A stretch of DNA of 64,000 nt from JAKALD01 sp963817785. Lineage in GTDB: Bacteria > Pseudomonadota > Gammaproteobacteria > Burkholderiales > SG8-39. How positions within the stretch are numbered: the first letter of the stretch is position 1; each line of letters opens with the position of its first letter. Shown here one piece after another: positions 52,571 through 60,656 of the stretch. The DNA is taken from NCBI GenBank assembly GCA_963817785.1, contig CAWFPL010000008.1, positions 868,001 through 932,000 on the forward strand. The letters run 5' to 3'. The notes beneath the pieces are model-generated. The model worked only from the letters and a program-made list of their open reading frames with translations. It was not told where the DNA came from and ran no database searches. The position numbers and the translations under genes were made by a program.

Positions 52571-53201
52571 CCGCGCCCCTTCCGCCCGGCTGCCGCGCGC
52601 CGATCCTGTAGCTCGGGATGCGGCGCAGAAATTCCACCAAGCCGGCGTGCTGGTGGTTCGGATAGCGCCATCGCCGGAACAGGTATTCGGCCACGAAGAA
52701 CAGCGCGAGCAGGACGTAGCTGACGAAATTGGTGAATATCGACCAGGCGTCCACCGTTCCCCACAGCGCCAGGCCGAGCGATACCGACGCCATCGCGGCG
52801 AAAAACAGGACCCACAGGCCGGTCAGGATGCGCGTGTAGCGCACCAGCTCCGGCGGCAGCTCGCCGCCGCGCTCCAGGCGCGCGAACAGGCTGACCATCG
52901 GTTCGCGGCCGCGGCGCATGCTGGCCGCGAAGGTCGCGCACAACCCCAGATAGATCGCCAGCGGGGGTACGTAGAGCACGGCCGCGGGGAAGAGTACGGT
53001 GAGCGCAAGGCCGAGCGCGAGCACCAGCGCGCCGAGCAGCGCCGCGAGCAAAGGGCGCATGCGCGCCGCGAAGAGGCCCCATGCGACGAGCGCAAGTGCG
53101 ACCGCCGCCAGGCCCGGCTCTCCGGTCACGGCGCTGAGATGCGACAAGACGGGGTACGCGCAGCAGGCAGCCACGGTGAGATATCGCCTGCGCCCGGGCA
53201 C
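52560..53201 (-). CDS. COG4648-like membrane protein
   Basis: 213 residues from GTG 53201, five or six membrane helices (LTVAACCAYPVLSHLSAVTG; ALVAWGLFAARMRPLLAALL; AVLYVPPLAIYLGLCATFAA; WVLFFAAMASVSLGLALWGT; FVSYVLLALFFVAEYLFRRW). RFPNHQ-like C-terminal box WRYPNHQHAGLVEFLRRI. This family regularly accompanies aryl polyene ACP and ligase genes; its function is not known. It overlaps the ligase gene by 11 nt. Confidence 0.82.
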   Translation of the reverse strand: MPGRRRYLTVAACCAYPVLSHLSAVTGEPGLAAVALALVAWGLFAARMRPLLAALLGALVLALGLALTVLFPAAVLYVPPLAIYLGLCATFAASMRRGREPMVSLFARLERGGELPPELVRYTRILTGLWVLFFAAMASVSLGLALWGTVDAWSIFTNFVSYVLLALFFVAEYLFRRWRYPNHQHAGLVEFLRRIPSYRIGARQPGGRGADGR

Positions 53202-53210
53202 GGCTCGCGC

Positions 53211-53474
53211 TTACCGCGTCCGATGCTCTTCGACGTACGCGCTCAGCGCGCGGAGGCACGAGAAGGTCACCTTGTTGTTCTCGTCGTCCGAACGCAGCTT
53301 GAAGCCGTACTGCTGGGAAATCGCCAGCGCAACTTCCAGCAGGTCGATGGAATCCAGGCCCAGCCCTTCGCCGAAAAGCGGCGCCTCCGGATCGATTTCG
53401 CCGGGCGCGCAATCGAGATTGACCACCTCGACGATCAGCCGCGCGACCTCAGGTTCGAGATTCCTCTGTTGCAA
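53211..53474 (-). CDS. Acyl carrier protein of the aryl-polyene-like cluster
   Basis: 87 residues from TTG 53474, with GGGAGAGAAGG immediately upstream. The frame continues farther up to 53603, but that part is repetitive GC-rich sequence with no ACP homology. The phosphopantetheine Ser is S42 in GLGLDSIDLLEVAL, inside helix II. The Asp before Ser (DSIDLLE) is the standard ACP signature. It is the first gene of the operon and feeds the ketosynthase pair. Only one ACP is seen, whereas typical aryl polyene loci have two. Confidence 0.85.
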   Translation of the reverse strand: MQQRNLEPEVARLIVEVVNLDCAPGEIDPEAPLFGEGLGLDSIDLLEVALAISQQYGFKLRSDDENNKVTFSCLRALSAYVEEHRTR

Positions 53475-53675
53475 TACCTTCTCTCCCTGTACCGGACGAA
53501 ACGGTCCGGGGCGAGCCCGGTCCGACCACTCGTCCGGCCAGGTCTCGCCGCAATCTTCCCCTCTCGCAATGTTACCAGCCGGCCCCTCGATCCAGCGAGC
53601 CATTTGACCCGGGATTTCGGCGCCTGGAGAAGGCTCGACCGAGTCCGAATCCGGCTTTCCAGGACGCGGCCGGGA

Positions 53676-54008
53676 TCAGTCGCCCTTCACCACGATCTCG
53701 TCGCTCACCGACGCGACGCCCTCCACCGAGCGCGCGATCTCCACGGCGCGCAACCTCTCGGCCTCGCTCTTCGCGGTGCCGCGGAGATACACGTGGCCCA
53801 TGTCGGTCGTCACGTGAATGTCCAGGGCGCTGACGGTCTTGTCGGTCGCGAACTTCGCCTTGATCTTGCTCGTGATCGCGCCGTCGTCGACGTACTCGCG
53901 GGCCTTCGTGCCGGCGCAACCGGCCAGGCCAGCGGCCAGCGTCACGCTCGCAAGCGCGATGAACCGGCGTCTCGGAGGGCGGGGCGATGCCTTGTTGTCT
54001 GTGCGCAT
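53676..54008 (-). CDS. BON-domain lipoprotein
   Basis: 110 residues. A twin-Arg-like signal (PPRRRFIALASVTLAAG) ends in the lipobox LAGC (Cys31). One BON domain fills residues about 40-108 (GAITSKIKAKFATDKTVSAL, DMGHVYLRGTAKSEAERLRA, SVSDEIVVKG). BON proteins such as OsmY and DolP bind phospholipid and act in envelope stability. It is 201 bp upstream of the ACP start and reads the same way, but the gap argues for a separate transcript. Confidence 0.85.
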   Translation of the reverse strand: MRTDNKASPRPPRRRFIALASVTLAAGLAGCAGTKAREYVDDGAITSKIKAKFATDKTVSALDIHVTTDMGHVYLRGTAKSEAERLRAVEIARSVEGVASVSDEIVVKGD

Positions 54009-54357
54009 GATGTGCTCCTACGATAAGAACGAAACGCTACGGGAGGACGTTGGATGACCTTCGACGGATGCCCTGTAAAGCATTGGCGAGCGGGTACCTG
54101 ATCTGCGTCAAAGTGTCCATGATACCGGAGGAAGCCCAGTCTCCCGTTCTGACGGGTCCGAAAATCCCTGGGCAGGTCACAAACGCAATCCCTGAGAATG
54201 CTGCGTCGCAGCGCCCGCTCCGGCGGCGCCTTGCGGACAAGCAGTTAAGAGACGACGCGTTCCCTTTTTGATCCACGTCAATCGGTGCCGCTTCGGCAGG
54301 CATAGCTTGATGTTCCCGAGCGCGCCATCGACGCGAACCGTCCGCAAGGAGGACACC
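54009..54357. other. Divergent intergenic region before the E1alpha gene
   Basis: 349 bp between the BON lipoprotein (minus) and the dehydrogenase operon (plus). It is AT-richer than the coding flanks. A short inverted repeat TGCCG-CTT-CGGCA sits near 54287-54299. A sigma54 or sigma70 promoter could not be identified with confidence. The E1alpha gene has an AAGGAGG site at 54346-54352. Confidence 0.4.
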
Positions 54358-55365
54358 ATGCAACCCACCCCGGAACACCTGCGCTGGATGTACGAGAAGA
54401 TGTCGCTTATCCGGCAGTACGAGGAGACCATGGCCAAGGTCTACCTCGAGGGCAAGCTGCCCCCCCACATTCAGAAGGGACTCGCGTTCGATATCGGATC
54501 GGGACCGGTGCCCGGCGAAATGCACCTCTCGGCGGGACAGGAGCCGGTCGCGGCGGGCGTGTGCGCGCACCTGAAGCGCGAGGACTCGGTCGTCGGCACG
54601 CACCGCGCGCACCACTTCGCCATCGCGAAGGGCGTGCCGCTCGATCGCATGACCGCGGAGATCTTCGGCAAGGAGACCGGTCTCGGACACGGCAAGGGCG
54701 GCCACATGCACCTGTTCGACGCCGAGCACAAGTTCGGCTGCAGCGGCATCGTCGGCGCCAGCATGCCGCAGGCCTGCGGCTTTGCGCTGGCGGCCAAGAA
54801 GCTCGGCAAGGACTGGGTTTCGGTGGCCTTCTTCGGGGAGGGCGCGGCCAATCAGGGGTCGTTTCACGAGTCGCTCAACCTCGCGGCGCTGTGGAAGCTG
54901 CCGGTGGTATTCGTGTGCGAGGACAACAAGTGGGCCATCTCGGTCGAGAAGAGCGTCGCGACGGCGGTGCTCCGCAACAGCGACCGCGCCCCGGCGTACG
55001 GCATCCCCGGCGTGCACGTCGACCACAATGACGCGCTCGAGGTCTATGCGGCCGCGGGCGAGGCGGTGGCGCGCGCGCGCCGCGGCGAGGGCCCGACCCT
55101 GATCGAGGTCAAGACCGACCGCTTCTTCGGCCACTTCCAGGGCGATGCCGAGGCGTACCGGCCCAAGGGCGAGGTCGAGGAGCTGCACCGCCACGACCCG
55201 ATCCCGGCGCTGGCCGCCGCCATCAAGCAGCGCGGCGTCGCCGACGAAGCCGCGCTCGAGCGCATGCGCGGCGAGGCCAAGCGCCAGGTCGACGCCGCCT
55301 TCGCCTTCGCGCGCTCGAGCGCCTACCCCCAACCCGCCGCAGCGCTGCAGCACGTGTTCGCCTGA
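54358..55365 (+). CDS. ThDP-dependent dehydrogenase E1 component, alpha subunit
   Basis: 335 residues from ATG 54358. Pyruvate/acetoin dehydrogenase E1alpha pattern: SVVGTHRAHHFAIAKGVPL, ETGLGHGKGGHMHLFDAEHK, then the ThDP motif FFGEGAANQGSFHESLNLAA ending in CEDNKWAIS. It is heterotetrameric with the beta subunit and oxidatively decarboxylates a 2-oxoacid or acetoin onto lipoamide. Both AcoA and PdhA look like this; the combination with a free lipoyl domain and no E2 or E3 gene leaves the substrate open. It is 33 bp before the beta gene. Confidence 0.88.
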   Translation: MQPTPEHLRWMYEKMSLIRQYEETMAKVYLEGKLPPHIQKGLAFDIGSGPVPGEMHLSAGQEPVAAGVCAHLKREDSVVGTHRAHHFAIAKGVPLDRMTAEIFGKETGLGHGKGGHMHLFDAEHKFGCSGIVGASMPQACGFALAAKKLGKDWVSVAFFGEGAANQGSFHESLNLAALWKLPVVFVCEDNKWAISVEKSVATAVLRNSDRAPAYGIPGVHVDHNDALEVYAAAGEAVARARRGEGPTLIEVKTDRFFGHFQGDAEAYRPKGEVEELHRHDPIPALAAAIKQRGVADEAALERMRGEAKRQVDAAFAFARSSAYPQPAAALQHVFA

Positions 55366-55398
55366 GCGCGCCCGCAACGAACCCGCAGGAGACAGATC

Positions 55399-56469
55399 AT
55401 GGCACTCGCAACCGCAACGACCGCCGTGCAAGCGAAACCCGAAGCCGCTGCAGCCGCGCGCAGGCTCACCATGGCCCAGGCGATGTCGGAGGCGATCGGC
55501 TCCGAGATGGAGCGCGATCCCAAGGTCTTCGTGATGGGAGAGGACATCGGCAAGTACGGCGGCATTTTCAGCGCCACTTCCGGCCTGCTCGATCGCTTCG
55601 GCAAGGAGCGCATCATGGACACGCCGATTTCCGAGACCGCGTTCCTCGGCACCGCGCTCGGCGCGGCGGCCGAAGGCATGCGCCCGATCGCCGAGCTGAT
55701 GTTCGTCGACTTCTTCGGCGTGTGCATGGACCAGATCTACAACCACATCGCGAAGAACACCTACATGTCGGGCGGAACCATGCGCCTGCCGCTGGTGATC
55801 ACCACCGCGATCGGCGGCGGCTACGGCGACGCTGCGCAGCACTCGCAGTGCCTGTACGGCCTGTTCGCGCACGTGCCGGGCCTGAAGGTCGTGGTGCCAT
55901 CGAACGCGTACGACGCCAAGGGGCTGATGATCTCGGCGATCCGCGACGACAACCCGGTGATGTACTTCTTCCACAAGGGGATCATGGGGCTGCCGTGGAT
56001 GGCCTACTTCGAGGGCAGCACCAACGACGTTCCGGCCGAGGCCTATACGCTGCCGTTCGGCAAGGCGCGCATCGCCCGTGCCGGCACCGACCTCACCATC
56101 GTGACGATCAGCCAGATGGTGCACAAGGCGGCGCTCGCCGCGGAGGCGCTGCAACGCGAGGGCGTAAGCGCGGAAGTGATCGACCTGCGCACGCTGGTGC
56201 CGCTCGACGTGGACGGCGTGCTCGCGTCCGTGGCGAAGACCGGCCGGCTGCTGGTGGCCGACGAGGACTACCTCAACTTCGGGCTGACCGGCGAGATCGC
56301 CGCGCTGGTGGCCGAGCGGCTCGACACGATCCGCCTCAAGGCGCCGGTGCGGCGCCTCGGGGTGCCCGGAGTGCCCATCCCGTACAGCCGGCCGCTCGAG
56401 CACGCCGCCATCCCGCAGGTGGAGTCCATCGTCGCGGCGGGCAAACAGCTGATGAGCGCGCGGCTCTAG
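55399..56469 (+). CDS. ThDP-dependent dehydrogenase E1 component, beta subunit
   Basis: 356 residues. Contains VMGEDIGKYGGIFSATSGLL (the E1beta active-site Glu region), TPISETAFLGTALGAAAEGM, MRLPLVITTAIGGGYGDAAQ, and the C-terminal transketolase domain EVIDLRTLVPLDVDGVLASV. The last segment PYSRPLEHAAIPQVESIV is standard. It pairs with the E1alpha gene upstream; the lipoyl-domain gene follows 14 bp downstream. Confidence 0.9.
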   Translation: MALATATTAVQAKPEAAAAARRLTMAQAMSEAIGSEMERDPKVFVMGEDIGKYGGIFSATSGLLDRFGKERIMDTPISETAFLGTALGAAAEGMRPIAELMFVDFFGVCMDQIYNHIAKNTYMSGGTMRLPLVITTAIGGGYGDAAQHSQCLYGLFAHVPGLKVVVPSNAYDAKGLMISAIRDDNPVMYFFHKGIMGLPWMAYFEGSTNDVPAEAYTLPFGKARIARAGTDLTIVTISQMVHKAALAAEALQREGVSAEVIDLRTLVPLDVDGVLASVAKTGRLLVADEDYLNFGLTGEIAALVAERLDTIRLKAPVRRLGVPGVPIPYSRPLEHAAIPQVESIVAAGKQLMSARL

Positions 56470-56483
56470 GCACGCCTGCGGCG

Positions 56484-56735
56484 ATGCTCGCGATCCGTCT
56501 CGGCGACGAGATGTGGGAGGGCGTCGAAATCGGCACCGAGGCGCTGCTCGAGAAGTGGCTGGTGAAGGAGGGCGACACGGTGAGCGCCGGCCAGCCCGTC
56601 GCCAACGTGGTGCTGGTGAAAGCGGCAATCGAGGTGAGCGCGCCGGCGAGCGGCCGCATCGCGAAGATCCTGGTCGCGTCCGAGCAGACCTTCGGGCCCG
56701 GCCGCGATCTCGCGCTGCTGGAGCCGGCGGGCTGA
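56484..56735 (+). CDS. Stand-alone lipoyl/biotinyl domain protein
   Basis: 83 residues from ATG 56484: a single lipoyl-type beta-barrel domain. The modified Lys is K46 in ANVVLVKAAIEVSAPASGRI, at the tip of the hairpin. Neighbouring features (KEGDTVSAGQPVANV) match biotin_lipoyl domains. Normally the lipoyl domain is fused to the acyltransferase E2; here it is separate and no E2 catalytic domain follows. It would carry the acyl group from the E1 pair to an E2 encoded elsewhere, or the operon was interrupted at 56736. Confidence 0.82.
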   Translation: MLAIRLGDEMWEGVEIGTEALLEKWLVKEGDTVSAGQPVANVVLVKAAIEVSAPASGRIAKILVASEQTFGPGRDLALLEPAG

Positions 56736-56748
56736 TCGAGCCGGAGGC

Positions 56749-58050
56749 GTGCTCGACTTCGGGCCGCGCGAGGTGAGCGCGGACGCCGAGGAGGAGGAGC
56801 GCAGCCGGCATGCGCGCGGCTGCCCAGGTCGCCGTTATTGGCGAGGGATTCACGAAGGCTTGGCGCTGTCCTACCGGCGCGGCGGACAAGGCTCGGGCAC
56901 CTGGAGCGCCCGCCTGAAGCTCTCAGACGGCCGCTACGCGCTTCGCGCGCTCGGGACGGCTGAGAGACGACCACGCCCCCGCCAATGACGTGGACGTGCT
57001 GACCTTTGCGCGGCCCAGAAGGCCGCCCTGACGCTTCAGGATCAGGCCAAGCGGGACGAGGGCATCGTCACCCGGCCCGCCGCGGTCGCGGAAGCGGCCG
57101 AGAAGTACCTCGCCTGGTTCCGCCAGCATCGCAAATCGGTCAAGGAAACCGAGCACGCCTACCGGGTCCACATCAAGCCCATCCTCGGGGATCGGCGCAT
57201 CGCGGACCTGAAGGCCCCCGAGCTGCGCCAATGGCTCGACGGTCTCGCCGCGCAGCCCGCCCGGATCCGCTCGGGCCGCTTCGCTGAGAAGCAGCGCTTC
57301 AAGGCCGCCCCCGAGACCGCCGACGAAAAGCGGGCCCGGCGCTCGACCGCGAACCGGATTCTCAGCATCCTGAAGGCGATTCTCAACAAGGCGTTCCGCG
57401 ACGGCCTGGTGTCCGACGATTCGGAATGGCGCAAGGTCAAGCCCTTCGAAAAGGCCGACGAGGCGCGCATCCGGTTCCTTAGCAATGCCGAGGCCGTGCG
57501 CCTGGTGAACGCCTGCGCGGGCGACTTCCGGCCCCTCGTGCGTGCGGCGCTGCTTGCGGGAGCGCGTTACGGCGAGCTGGTCACCCTCAAGGCGCAGGAC
57601 GTTGACCTGCGCGCTGGCAAAATCCACCTGGCGACCGGCAAGTCGGGCCGCGCCCGTTACGTGCCGCTCAATCCCGAGGGAGTCGAGCTGTTTCGCGATC
57701 GACTCACCGGCGCGACCGGCGACGCCCTCGTCTTCGCTCACGCGAACGGAGCGGCCTGGGGAAAGAATCACCATGTGCGGCCGCTCGCCAACGCCTGCAA
57801 AGCGGCCAAGGTCAAGCCGGCGATCGCGTTCCACGAGCTGCGCCATACCTATGCGTCGCAATTGGCGCAGGCCGGCGTCGATCTGCTGACCATCAGCAAG
57901 CTGCTCGGACACTCAGACACCCGCATCACCTCGAAGCACTACGCGCACCTGGCGGACAAGACCCTGGCCGCCGCGGTGATGAAGCTGCCGAGCTTCGGGC
58001 CCGACAAGAAGGCCCTCGTGACCGAGGTCCGCAGGGCGGCTGCGGCATGA
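56749..58050 (+). pseudogene. Tyrosine recombinase (integrase) with N-terminal frameshifts
   Basis: Homology covers 56749-58050. The N-terminal part (RRYWRGIHEGLALSYRRGG, then RYALRALGTA) and the main body (from about 57010 to the stop at 58050) are in one frame. The 50 bp between about 56960 and 57010 make sense only in another frame (DDHAPANDVDVLTF), implying two opposite single-base changes. The catalytic core is intact: Arg in AGARYGELVTL, HELRHTYAS (HxxR), LLGHSDTRITSKHYAH with the nucleophile Tyr. An N-terminal SAM-like domain (HRKSVKETEHAYRVHIKPIL) precedes it. Protein may be dead, or the changes may be sequence errors. Immediately downstream of the lipoyl-domain gene, no tRNA adjacent. 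Confidence 0.75.
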
Positions 58051-58109
58051 AGCGCCCCTTGACGGCCGGACAGTTTTGTCCGATAGTGACCTGACGTGCC
58101 GAGCGAGCC

Positions 58110-58325
58110 GTGCGGGGCAACGAATTCATCCGCCGGGTGCAGAGACACGCGAAGAGCAGTGGGCTCGCCTTCGAGTGGCGCCCCGATCGCGGCAGAGTCT
58201 CGCACGGCGTGCTGATCCTCGCCGACCGGCGCACCGTGGTCCGGAACCCGAAGAACGAGCTGAAAACCGGGACCTACCACGCCATGCTCAAACAGCTCGG
58301 GCTGACGGACAAGGACCTGCACTGA
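58110..58325 (+). CDS. hicA: HicA-type mRNA interferase toxin
   Basis: 71 residues from GTG 58110. The short alpha-beta fold of HicA is recognisable: MRGNEFIRRVQRHAKSSGLA, then SHGVLIL with the active-site His and KNELKTGTYHAMLKQLGLT. HicA cleaves mRNA and is silenced by HicB. It is followed 10 bp later by hicB in the usual order. It sits within the integrated element as likely maintenance cargo. Confidence 0.85.
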   Translation: MRGNEFIRRVQRHAKSSGLAFEWRPDRGRVSHGVLILADRRTVVRNPKNELKTGTYHAMLKQLGLTDKDLH

Positions 58326-58335
58326 GGAACAAGCG

Positions 58336-58764
58336 ATGCTGCGATTTACCTATCCCGTGAAACTCACCCGCGACCGCAAGGACGGCGGCTTCGCGGTGAC
58401 CTGCCGCGACCTGCCCGAGGCCATCACCCAGGGCGATTCGATCGAGAACGCGCTTTCCGAGGCCGAGGGCGCGGTGCAGGCGGCGATCGAGGCGCGCATC
58501 GAGGACGACATGGAACTCCCACAGCCTTCGCAGCCGAAGGCTGGCGAGAGGCTTGTCGCAACGCCCATCGCGACCGCCCTGAAGGCCGCCGTGTATTTGA
58601 CGATGAAAGAGCAGGACGTTTCCAAATCGGAACTCGCGCGCCGTATGCAGGTAGACGAGAAAGAGACGCGGCGGATGCTCGATCCCAGGCACCCGACCAA
58701 AGTACCGACGCTCGAACGCGCGCTCGCCGCGCTCGGCCGGCGCGCGGTGGTCGAGGTGAGTTAG
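58336..58764 (+). CDS. hicB: HicB-type antitoxin
   Basis: 142 residues. N-terminal HicB fold: MLRFTYPVKLTRDRKDGGFA, CRDLPEAITQGDSIENALSE (the partial RNase H-like fold). The C-terminal DNA-binding part carries KSELARRMQVDEKETRRMLD and HPTKVPTLERALAALGRRAV, a ribbon-helix-helix/HTH-type segment for autorepression. It is the antitoxin partner of hicA. Confidence 0.88.
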   Translation: MLRFTYPVKLTRDRKDGGFAVTCRDLPEAITQGDSIENALSEAEGAVQAAIEARIEDDMELPQPSQPKAGERLVATPIATALKAAVYLTMKEQDVSKSELARRMQVDEKETRRMLDPRHPTKVPTLERALAALGRRAVVEVS

Positions 58765-58802
58765 GGACAAGCTGACCACAAAAACGAAGAGGCAGCCCCG
58801 CT

Positions 58803-59330
58803 GTGCGAGCACGGAGAGCGGTCAATCTGCCACGCATGCACAAGATGCGCAGGGCCAAGCCCAAATCTATTACGGTAAACGCTGGTGCGGCGAAGCTGCG
58901 ACGCGCGAAATGGACCGAATCGCTCACCACACCGGACCGCGCTACATCTTCGGTAACTGACTCGGATCGGTTCAAACGCGCATTGGAAACCGCGAAGTGC
59001 TGGGAGGATGCCCTTACTGCAGTCGGAGCATCTAGAGCAACAAGGCGGAAGGCGCTCGTTATGCTCGCCTACGCTGGCGCCTTGAGGCCGCCCAAGAAAA
59101 AACGCGGTCGTAAACCACTGTCGCGCAATAACCGCGTCGAAAGGCACGGTCTGATTCGCTCCCTGTATCAGATCGGCGTCCTTATTCTGAAAAAGCGCGG
59201 CATAAAGCAGCCCACGCAGGAGTGCGCGGTTCTCGAAGGGTTGAGGCTCATGGATCACGGCAAAGCAAATGCCAACTTGAAAAGGCAAGCGCACGATTAC
59301 GCCAAGCACAAGCTCGCAGCCGCTCTCTGA
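58803..59330 (+). CDS. Hypothetical basic protein in the integrated element
   Basis: 175 residues from GTG 58803 (an ATG at 58836 is an alternative). Strongly basic, with KKKRGRKPLSRNNRVERHGL near residue 100, which suggests nucleic-acid binding. IRSLYQIGVLILKKRGIKQP follows. I recognise no family. Base composition is lower in GC than neighbours, consistent with acquired DNA. It lies 38 bp after hicB. Confidence 0.5.
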   Translation: MRARRAVNLPRMHKMRRAKPKSITVNAGAAKLRRAKWTESLTTPDRATSSVTDSDRFKRALETAKCWEDALTAVGASRATRRKALVMLAYAGALRPPKKKRGRKPLSRNNRVERHGLIRSLYQIGVLILKKRGIKQPTQECAVLEGLRLMDHGKANANLKRQAHDYAKHKLAAAL

Positions 59331-59408
59331 GACCCCGACGCGCTGCCCCCTCCTATACCGGAAGCCTGACGTGCCGCGCGTCGCATAAGCTGCGCGCGCA
59401 TCTTCCCT

Positions 59409-59433
59409 CCCGGAAAATTCCCGGGGCTTTTTT
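59409..59433 (+). terminator. Rho-independent-like terminator
   Basis: Stem CCCGG (59409-59413), loop AAAATTC, stem CCGGG (59421-59425), then GC and six T (59428-59433). It lies 79 bp after the stop of the gene at 58803 and would end its transcript before the next small gene. Confidence 0.6.
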
Positions 59434-59486
59434 GGGGGGAAACGTCAACGGATGCTGCAATCCTCGCATAGACACACGGAGGATTT

Positions 59487-59655
59487 ATGGCATCGACCGC
59501 GACCAGCTACCGCGCTGGATTTTCCATCCGGGAGTTCGCCAGCATCGTCGGCGTGAGCCGTGCCCTCCTATACAGCCTGCCCGTTGTCACTGATCGCCCC
59601 CCATGCCACGTTCCCGCAGAGTCGCGAAATCCTGATCGAGCGACAGCTCGCGTAA
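59487..59655 (+). pseudogene. Excisionase-like small HTH gene with frameshift
   Basis: From ATG 59487 (GGAGG upstream) the frame reads YRAGFSIREFASIVGVSRAL then LYSLP, typical of AlpA/MerR-type excisionases or small DNA-binding proteins of integrative elements. At the C-run at 59599-59604 (CCCCCC) the expected continuation moves to another frame: PPHATFPQSREILIERQLA, ending in a TAA at 59653-59655. In the original frame it continues to a stop at 59702 with no sense. This is a natural indel or a sequencing error in the homopolymer. Confidence 0.5.
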
Positions 59656-59702
59656 GCCGCGCAACTACCGAGACCTCATTTCCCAAGGCTCGGTCCAGCT
59701 AA

Positions 59703-59912
59703 AAATATGAAATGCGCATGTGAGTTCCGCGGAAAAACGGCAGTCGAATATAACATATTGAATATTCTAATGAACTTCTCTCCTCAGGCTGAAATTCCGG
59801 GACGATTAATCACCGCGGCGCGCGAGACCACAACCGGTCTGTCTGCGTCCTCTTCCTTGACACACTGTATTCCATATACGAAAATGTTTTTCATCCCGTA
59901 GAATTTAGAGCC
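59703..59912. other. AT-rich junction with IclR promoter region
   Basis: 210 bp of distinctly AT-rich sequence at the right side of the element. TTCCATATACGAA near 59867-59879 contains the inverted TTC-N7-GAA arrangement and lies about 30 bp before the IclR start, a possible autoregulatory operator. No gene is seen. Confidence 0.4.
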
Positions 59913-60656
59913 GTGACCGCCGTCCGTACCGCCGACCGCACCCTGGCGATCTTCGAAGCCTTCGAAGCAGTTCGTCGCCCGATGCTGCTTAGCGAACTCG
60001 CTGAGCAGGCCGGTGTTCCAGTGAGCAGTTGCCACGGCTTGGTCCAGACGCTTTTCGAGCGCGGTTATCTCTATTCGGTCACTCGCCGCAAGGAAATCTA
60101 TCCGACGCGGCGGCTGCTGGATGTCTCGCAGACCATTGTGGCGCACGATCCGTTTTTGAACCGCATCGAGCGTGCGCTGCACAAGTTGCGCGATCGTACC
60201 GAGGAGACGGTTATCCTCGGCAAGCGCCAGGGCGATTCAGTTCTCTACCTAGAGGTGGTGCCGGGACTGCACACCATCCGATACACGGCCAGTCCGGGGG
60301 AGCGAAAACCCCTACATTCAAGTTCAATTGGTAAGGTGGTCCTGGGCAGCCTCGCTCCGGAGGCGCTCGACAAATGGCTGGATTCGCGCCGTCTGACTGC
60401 GACGACCACGCACACCATCGTTGATGCAGAGCAGTTGAAGGCCGACCTTGAAAAGGGCCACCGACGGGGCTATTTCATGACCAAGGGGGAGAACGTCGTC
60501 GATGTCACTGCTGTCGCGGTCCCGCTTCGGATCAACAAGGAGATTCTCGGCTTGGCGGTAGCCGGGCCGTCTCATCGCATGTCATCGCGATACCAAGACC
60601 ACGCGGACTGCCTATTGGAGGCAGAGCGCTCCATCGAAGCGTTTTTCGGGAAATGA
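59913..60656 (+). CDS. IclR-family transcriptional regulator
   Basis: 247 residues from GTG 59913. Winged HTH at 5-70: RTADRTLAIFEAFEAVRRPM, LLSELAEQAGVPVSSCHGLV. The effector domain follows (RYTASPGERKPLHSSSIGKV, GYFMTKGENVVDVTAVAVPL). It overlaps the next gene by 4 nt (ATGA), so it is the first gene of the mutase operon and its likely regulator. IclR proteins usually sense small organic acids or aromatics of the pathway they control. Confidence 0.9.
   Translation: MTAVRTADRTLAIFEAFEAVRRPMLLSELAEQAGVPVSSCHGLVQTLFERGYLYSVTRRKEIYPTRRLLDVSQTIVAHDPFLNRIERALHKLRDRTEETVILGKRQGDSVLYLEVVPGLHTIRYTASPGERKPLHSSSIGKVVLGSLAPEALDKWLDSRRLTATTTHTIVDAEQLKADLEKGHRRGYFMTKGENVVDVTAVAVPLRINKEILGLAVAGPSHRMSSRYQDHADCLLEAERSIEAFFGK

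Noticed and set aside
56736..56760. tRNA gene as attachment site for the integrase
   Set aside because: No cloverleaf or tRNA 3' end sequence could be found next to the integrase or at the right side of the element.
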